The notes beneath the pieces are model-generated. The model was not told where the DNA came from. It did no database searches and saw only the letters and a list, made by a program, of their open reading frames with translations. 64,000 bases of DNA from Dryomyza anilis (lineage: Eukaryota; Arthropoda; Insecta; Diptera; Dryomyzidae), in NCBI GenBank assembly GCA_951804985.1, contig OX638134.1, forward strand, positions 81,261,679-81,325,678, written 5' to 3'. The translations under genes and the position numbers were made by a program. Shown here one piece after another: positions 22,101 through 31,100 of this stretch (positions are counted from its first letter, which is position 1; each line of letters starts with the position of its first letter).

Positions 22101-25100
22101 TGACATTTTAATGTTTTTTTATTTTTGCAATTTATAAATCGTAGGGTTGTCCCTTCTGTCGCGCCGAAATCAAAGGCACCGAGCAGATTGTTGTCGACGC
22201 CTTCGATCCGCGCAAACAGCATAATCGCATCACCAGCAATGGGCGGCATCAAAACAACGACGACGACGACACGGAGGTATAGTTTTATTCTAAGCGTTTT
22301 GCGTTCTATCTTATTGCATTTATGCGTTTAACTATATATTTAGTATTTTTTCTTACTTTCGATGTTAACATTTTTTTTTGTTGTTTAATTTAACAATAAC
22401 CAAAACTCAATAGAAAAATTTTAAGTAAATTTTTTAAATATAGTAATAAAATTCAAATTTTAAGCAACATTTGCTTAATAAATCAATACATGTATAAAAT
22501 ATGCTATGAAAGCCTTAAAGCGTTACTCAATTCGCAGTAGCTGTCGAAATGAAAAAAGAAATGTTAAACACTCAAAACTAAAGAAATTCGTTTGCACGCT
22601 AAAAGCGTTCATTACAAATTAGAGAAAACAATTAAAAGCAAGCAAAACAAACAAAAAGTTAGAAAACCCAACAAAAAAAAGTTAGAAAAACAATTTTAAA
22701 AAATAAATGAAAACTTTTGTTGTAAATATTAAGAAAATTTTATACATTATTAATTAATTACTTTGTTACTCGACTAAACTATGCGCTAAATAGAAACAAA
22801 TAATGTATGTTTTCTTTTTATATATATATAATTTTTTTTATTTTTGTCCCATTTTTTTTTTAAACTGATTTTATTTTTTTTTTTATTTTTTTTATTATTT
22901 CCATTTTTTTTTTATTATTTCTATTTTTTTTTAATTTTTTTTTTATTTTTTTTATTATTTCCATTTTTTTATTTTTTTCAATTTTTTTTTATTATTCTTT
23001 TATATTATAAAAACCTCATTTACTTTTAGACATTTTGTTGAAGTTCCCAAAGATAATATAGTAGCATATAATATATATTTTATAAAATACACTATGAAAT
23101 TTGCATGTTAAAAAATACAAAACAAAAAAAATATGAAAAACCGAAAAAAAAAAAACTTATAACGCGTTGTATAGAATTTTTAATTATTGTTTAATTAATT
23201 AACTCTTTTAATTGTTCGAGCGCCTTTGCTTTAGCGCAAGTAGTATTTAGTAGTTATTTACGTAGTTTCAAAACCTCAGCGTACTCTAAACATAAAACAC
23301 ATAATTTAACGCTTGCTATATTTCCTTAAAATCCATTGAACTCTCGCACTCACTGTGTGTCTGTCTGTCTGTCTGTCGCTCTTAGACAGCATTTAATGAA
23401 TTTCATATTAAATGCTTTATTTTCATTTATTTTTTAATAATTTATATTTGAACCTTACATCACTTCATTTAATGCTATTACATATTTTAATGCTGTGTTC
23501 TTTTTACTAAAGACTTTTTGAGTTTTTTTGTTATTTTGAAATAAACTTTTATTTTATACTATGCTAAATCATCTTTAATCGTTCAACGTAACTGTGACAT
23601 TATGTACATACTACAATATTTATAGCATTACTTTGCATTACATACAAATACATATTAGTTTTTATTATAATTTCATATATAAATATTTATATTGAGACTG
23701 TTTCAAATGCATTTAAGAATTAGTGGCAAACGCGAAGATTTTGATGTAGTACCAAAAGTGTTGCTGGAAATTGAATAATGTGTTTGTATTCTCAGACCTC
23801 TGGTCGATTTTGAGTTTTATTTATTTTGTTTTCTTTTTAAGTTTATTTTGGTATTTTTCTTGAATTTAATTTGGCCAAAATTTGAAGTTAATTACTTCAG
23901 TGTATTAACAGCATATGGCAAAATTCAAACAATTGATTGTTAATATTTTAAAAATGTCACACAGTTCCCTAAATTTAATTCGTTTAAATTTAAAACTGTT
24001 AGGTATTGACTAAAATGTTTCTTTTTAATTGAAAATAACTTTTACATGCATAATTTATACATGTTTTCTACATTAATACACTCTAAGTGTCAAAATGACC
24101 CATTAATAGAGAACTTAGTAGGTTAAAGTGGTCTACATTTCAACTCTATGTAACCGATTTATTTTGCAGTTTTCAAAAACATTCAAAATTGTTCAATTGC
24201 TGCAAATATTGACTTCCGAAAATGGTAGCAGTTTAATCAAATTGCTTCCAGTTTTTGAGATATAGCCCATTTTCAATTTTCCCATTATTTTGACCTTCTT
24301 TTATTTTTAAAATTCCAACAAAAGAAAAGTATGAAATTATGTTTACTACATTAAACGCAGAAAACATCACGCTACAATACAAAAATTTACTTTAATGCAT
24401 GAAAACAATTTGTTTGCAAAATATAGGCAAAAGAAATAAAAAGTTTTAAAAAATTATAAATAAAATACGTTGTTACTTAGTGCAAGAAATGCTGAAAATT
24501 ATATTTATGCATTATAGCGCCATCTATTCTCTTTAATCCTTAAATGGCAACGGATGAAAATCAAAACTTTGTTCAACGAATTTTATTTAATCTTCCTGCT
24601 TCGACTTTTAAAATATTTAATGATCCAAGCGCCACCGTTTGCGCTGATTCCCAGTTGAAACAAACTTCATTTACCGGCTGAATAACAAGTAAGGGCAACC
24701 AACATCAAGAAAATTGGCTTTTGTAAAATTGCGTACTTTCAAAAAAATATTATAGTGGTAAATTGGTCGAAACCGAAGCTGAAAAAAATATTATCGTGAT
24801 CGCTGTAGTATCTAGAAGCTATTGTGAGTGTTTGAAATAATTTTTAAGTTTGTTGTTTACAAATAACAGAATTCCTGATTTTCGAACAGAATACGTGTTT
24901 GGAAATTAATGGTATAAATTTGACATCAACAATGACCGGAGAGAATCCATAAAAAAAGAACTGTTTCATCCAAACAACCACAAATATTCATACTTTTAAA
25001 CTTTTTTTTACATTTTCCACAATTTTTCATAATGAAATTTGTTGACTTTTGCTTTTAAAATTCTCAAGTACAAAATGCACTTTTTTAATTTGAAGTCTGG

Positions 25101-28100
25101 GTGCCCAGGTATTTTTGATCTGATTAAAGTAAGTAACACCTATGAGCAAAGTCGTAGAACAAACGTAGTTCAGAATCGCGAGTTCTCTTACATCCTTTTT
25201 TTTCAGCTCAAAAAAAAAGTCAGGCTTTTAAGTGTTAAAACCTCATTTAAGAAAATAAATTACGAATCTTATTTAAAAAGTTATAAATACTAGATTAAAT
25301 AAAGAGAACATTTGTTTACTTAAGAATTTTCAAAATTTACAGTTTCAGAAAATACAAATTTAATATGCAAAAAAAAAATGTCTTTATTTAAAATAGTCTT
25401 TATATTTTTTAAACCAAGAGTACTTACTTTATTTTCTTCAATTTATTTCCTCAATTTGCCTACGTAAAACGTGCTTTTTTTTGTAACTACAAAAAGAAGC
25501 ATAAGTTCAGTTTCTCCACGAAAACAATCACATTTTTATTATACCGAAGAAAAGAAGCATGTTATCCTCGAAATGAAGCATAACTTTTTTTACGCCACGA
25601 AAAGAAACACTTATATTTAGCTACGATAAAAAGCACATCTATCATTTCGCCAAGAATAAAAGCATTTGTATTTTTTTAAAGAAAGTCATCCCAAGAGACT
25701 GTTTTGTGTCCAAGAGTAAACATAGTTGAAAAAAAAATGCGCTCATTTGCGCAGAAGCGAATGCGCTCAAGAAAATATCCAAAAACGCAAATCCCAAAGA
25801 AACAAATTGTTCCAATCAATGTCAAATGACGCAGTTCGCTTCTGGCAAATCCAAAAGGAACACATTTTACCAAAAATACAAAAAAAATGGAAGTAAATTG
25901 GAATAAATTCCATCTTAAAATGTTCAAATGACCTGGATGTGAATGTCATCGATGAAAATCCTCAAATTTGGTCCATCATCTACAATTTGTGACATCTTAC
26001 CCACAAAAAAGTCTCTATTGGGTTATCTGTATTCAAAATACATATCGTCGTTGAAGAACGAAAATTCACCAAATACATTTTTATAAAAAACTTAAATTTC
26101 GAGTTTGTTGATTAATATTATAAAAAGTAATTGATGCATTTTTAAAGTTGAAATATCAATTGATAGATTTACATTTTCTTATCATGTGGTAAAAAAAATG
26201 AGATCATCGATTAAAAATTGACAGATACATAAAGATTTTTGTAAATGAATATTTGGCATTTTGAAAATGTATTTGGTGACTTTTCGTTCTACAACGACAA
26301 TATATGCTTTTATTCGTGGCGAAATTAAAAATGTGATTTTGTTCGTAGAGAATAAATAAATGTGTTTCTATTCGTGGGAAAGATAAAATTCCTGATTAAG
26401 GTCTAACTATGTTTAACAGGCGTACGAAAATGTCAAATTAAACAAAATATAAAAATTCCGTACAAAATGATGCAATCAGATTGCCATTGCTCAAGGAAAT
26501 TCACAGTCTTATTTTAATTTGACATTTTCATAATTTTACTTAAGCGCAATATACTTAAACTCGGTAGATTTGATTAATTCACAAAATTTGCTATTATTGA
26601 CTTTTCTATTGATTTATTCTTCATATGAAATAGTAATCTTTATTAAATACTAGACAAAATTTGTCTGAAAGACGTCTTTAAATGTCTTTTAGAATACAAA
26701 TGATTGACCGCAAGTTGATGGCTTTTTGTCTGAATGATGTCCTTATAGTATACATAAACAGGTCTTAATATTATTACCTAAAATTAAAGGGTTTTTCTAC
26801 AGGGACGCTACAAAAGTAGAGCGACAGGGACCGCAAACGACTCCATATTTCTTGCCGCTCTTTTGACATTTCTCTTCAGTAAGGTTTGCCATTTCATGAT
26901 GGAAAGATATACGAATTTCGAATTTCGGTAGTAAATTTTAATAATTGCGACTCGTTGTCAAAAGAGCGACAAGAAATATGGCGTCGTTTGCTGTCCCTGT
27001 CGCTCTACTTTTGTAGCGTCCCTGTAGAAAAACCCTTGAAAAAAACTTTTGTATTGAAAAACTTACTTACTTACTTAAATGGCCCTTACAACCGTGGGTC
27101 GGTTTTGGCCGCTGAGATGAAGCCGCGCCAGTCGGATCTGCTTTGCGCGCGCTGACGCCAGTTAGAAATACCAAGCGTTGCCAGGTTGTCCTCAACTTGG
27201 TCTTTCCAACGCAGATTTGGACGCCCTCTTCTACGCTGTCCACCTTCGAGTTTCGATTCAAGCACCTTCTTGGCTGGAGTGTTTTCATCCATTCGTTCGA
27301 CATGACCTAGCCAGCGAAGCCGCTGGATCTTGATGCGCTTGACTATGTCAATGTCGTCGAATATCTCATACAGCTCGTGGTTCATCCTGATTCGATACTC
27401 GTTAGCAAAGCAGATAGGGCCAAAGATTTTACGGAGAATCTTTCTCTCGAACGCTCCCAGTACTCTCTCATCGGTGGTGGCCAGCGTCCATGTTTCTGCA
27501 CCATAAAGTAGGACGGGCATGATGAGTGACTTGTAGAGCGTTATTTTTGTCCGGCGAGAGAGGGCTCTGCTTCTCAATTGCCTACTGAGCCCAAAGTAGC
27601 ACCTGTTGGCAAGAGTTATTCTCCGTTTGATCTCCAGGCTGACGTCGTTGTTGCTGTTTACGCTGGATCCCAGATAGACGAAGTCCTTCACAATGTCGAA
27701 CTTGTGGGTGTCAAAATCAGCTTTTTGTCCAAGACGCACGGACTCTTTTTTGCTTGTTGACACAAGGAACTTCGTCTTGTCCTCGTTCACCGCTAGACCC
27801 ATTCGACGCGACTCTTTCTCCAATCTGGAGAATGCTGCGCTGACTGCTCGTGTGCTCCTGCCAATGATATCAATATCGTCGGCATATGCGAGCAGCATGA
27901 CACTTTTGTTGAGGATAGTGCCGCTTTGACGGAGTTCGGCAGCTCGAACTATTTTCTCCATCAATAAGTTAAAAAAGTCGCACGATAGGGAGTCACCCTG
28001 TCTGAAACCTCGTTCGGTATGAAATGGCTCGGAGAGGTCTTTTCCTATTCTCACTGAGCAACGTGTGTTGCTCAGGGTCATCCTGCAAAGCCTTATAAGT

Positions 28101-31100
28101 TTCGCAGGTATACCGAACTCAGACATTGCGGCGTATAATCGTTCCCTTATCGGAGTGTCGAAGGCGGCTTTATAGTCGACTAATAGGTGGTAGGTGTCGA
28201 TCTGTTTTTCTAGGGTCTTTTCCTGGATTAGGCGCAATGTGAAAATCTGGTCTATGGTGGACTTTCCAGGTCTGAAGCCGCACTGATAAGGTCCAATCAG
28301 TCTGTTGACGATGGGCTTCAGTCTTTCACATAATACGCTCGATAGAACCTTGTATGCGATATTGAGTAGGCTGATCCCACGGTAGTTGGCGCAGATAGTG
28401 GGATCCCCTTTCTTAAGGATTGGGCAGAGTACACTGAGGTTCCAGTCACTTGGCATGCTTTCATCCGACCATATTCTGCTTACGAGCTCGTGCATGCTCT
28501 CTATTAGCTCTTCGCCTCCGGTCTTAAACAATTCTGCAGGCAGGCCATCAGCACCTGCGGCTTTGTTGTTTTTCAGCCGAGCAATGGCTGTTCTGACCTC
28601 GTCATGGTCGGGTGGCGGAATCTCAACGTCGTCATCAAGTACTGGGGTTGCCGGGTTTGCTTCTCTATCGGTGGAATTGAGGTCATCATCACCGGTCAGC
28701 AGTTTAGAGAAGTGATCCCTCCATATTTTCAGTGTGCTCTGGATATCTGTCACTAGATTTCCGTTCTCATCTTTACAGGAAGAGGCTCCGGATTTCGAAC
28801 CTCCGGCTAGGCGTCTTATTTTCTCGAAGAATTTTCGAGCCTCATTCCTGTCCCCATGCATCTCAATCTCCTCACACTCACGTCTTTCTGCCTCGCTTTT
28901 TTTACGCCTGAAAAGACGTCTCTCTTCCCTCCTCTTCTCTTTGTATCGCTCCTTCGCAGCTCGCGTAGCTACTGACTGCAGGGTGGATTTGTACGCAGCG
29001 TCTTTCTCTGCAGTGGCCGCGCGACACTCTTGGTCATACCACTGATTCCTCAGGGGGCGTTGGAATCCAAGCACCTCTTCGGCAGCCGTACGCATAGAGC
29101 AGGAGATATGATTCCACTGCGCGCTTATATCATCGAGAGGAGGAGTGCTTTGTCTAAGCAGGTGTGAGAGTCGAGTGGAAAAGGCTTGCGTTGTCTGTTG
29201 TGATTGCAGCTTTCCGACGTCTAGCTTTCTCTGCGTTTGGTTCCGTACGTTCTTCGCAGCGCTTAAGCGTGTGCGGACCTTGGCTGCTACAAGGTAATGA
29301 TCCGAGTCCATATTGGCACCTCGGATTGTGCGTACGTCCATCACGCTCGAAGCGTGCCTTCCGTCAATCACAACGTGATCAATTTGATTTCGAGTTTTTT
29401 GATCGGGCGACAACCATGTGGCCTTGTGGATATCGAAATGTTCGAATATAGTGCTACTAACTACCATGTTTCGTGCTGCCGCGAAGTCGATTAGCCTCGT
29501 TCCGTTATCGGAAGTGTTGGCATGGAGGCTAAATTTTCCGATTGTGGGACAATAGATGGCTTCTCTGCCCACCTTGGCGTTAAAATCGCCTAGCACGATT
29601 TTGATATCGTGGCGGGGGCAGCGCTCGTATGCGTTGTCTAGGCGCTCGTAGAAGCGCTCTTTTGTCTCGTCATCTTTCTCGTTCGTCGGAGCGTGTGCAC
29701 AAATTAGGCTGATATGGAAATATTTAGCCTTGATGCGGATTGTTGCCAGCCTTTCGTCCACGGGCGTGAACCTAGAGACAAGGTGGCGGAGTCTCTTGCC
29801 GACCACAAATCCACATCCAAATTCGTGTCTCTCCGCATGGCAGCTGTAGTAGATATCACAGGACGCTTGTTTCGAACAGCCCTGTCCCGTCCATCGCATC
29901 TCCTGGATAGCGGTGATGTCAGCCTTATATTTTTCGAGGACATCTGCCAGCTGGATAGAGGCACCTTCCCTATAAAGGGTCCGGACATTCCAGGTGCATA
30001 TCCGTAAATCATGGTCCTTAAAACGTTTGCGTGGGTCGTCATCGTTGTAATCGGTCGTTATCCGAGGCTTCTTTTTTGTTTTCATTGGGCGCATGGGTTT
30101 TTTCCGTGGTGGGACCCAAACCCAACGCACGAACCCTCACTCTGAGGGAGATGCTCGCCACTCACTTTAGCCGACTTCTACACCGGGTGGTGTAGAGCGC
30201 CGTTTCCAGGGACTTCCACGAGGAGGACTTCCACCGAAGTGGAGGTGTCACCATTTGACAATTTGTCAATTCTGGTGACCAGTGAGTTGACTTGAGACGA
30301 CACCGACAAGGATTGCGCTGGCTTCGCCATGTTGAAGCACTCAGACACGTTGCCTTGTGATAATCGCCCCCATAGTCCCCATATTGAAAAACCATTTAGT
30401 ATTTTTAGCAACCTGTTTATGTTAACAAAAAGTATGCAAAAAGGTTGACGTCAACATTTTTCTTTACGAAACGACCTTGCGAACGGCTTATGTTCACGTC
30501 GTTCGCTAATGGGCGAATTGTTGTATGTGCTATGAAAATTTACATATACAAATTCGAAACGTATTAATTTTCGTAATATCTTTTGTCCTAAAAAAAAAAA
30601 AAACTATTTTCAAAACAACAGTGCAATATACAACTAAAATAATTGAAATCAACAATAATTTCAAATTTTTTACAATAAAAACTAAAATATTGGCATTTTA
30701 CTTTTCCAATTTCTCGTTTCATTCGTTAAGCATTCTCGGATCTTTTTATCTATTTATTGTATCATGGTCAAAATAATTAAATCGTTCAAGTCAAAGTCCA
30801 ACGACTGAATAAATTTGAAAAACAGTTTTTGATACAAAAATATTTAAATCAAAATTTTCATACAAAATTAATCGATATACGACTAAAATAATTGATATAT
30901 GTTGCACCATCATTCTAAAATTATTTATTGACCACAAAATCTATCTTTCAAAAAACTATTTGGCACAAAAAAAGCAAAATTGAATTCCAAAAATTCATTT
31001 CGTACAAAATTCAATTAATCTCTATTGAAATTTACAATTTTTCGTTTCTTTTTCTTTTAAAAAAGCTGGTGTTTTTTTTATTTAAAGGAGGATTTTGTAT

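Larger units (their letters stand above)
27063..30381 (-). mobile_element. Full-length RTE-type non-LTR retrotransposon
   Basis: The element is bounded by an 11-bp direct repeat TATTGAAAAAC at 27052-27062 and 30382-30392, a target-site duplication. On the minus strand it begins at about 30381 with a GC-rich 5' leader, has a short upstream ORF and a long endonuclease/reverse-transcriptase ORF, and ends with a short 3' UTR and (TAAG)n. A very short 3' UTR, simple-repeat tail and APE+RT in one ORF are typical of the RTE clade. The intact ORF and perfect duplication imply recent insertion into Cbl intron 6, antisense to Cbl. Confidence 0.9.

Noticed and set aside
22844..23029. 61-codon Phe-rich frame
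   Set aside because: Poly(T)-rich low-complexity DNA.
28386..29451. Plus-strand frames of 95-109 codons
   Set aside because: Antisense shadows of the RTE ORF2.
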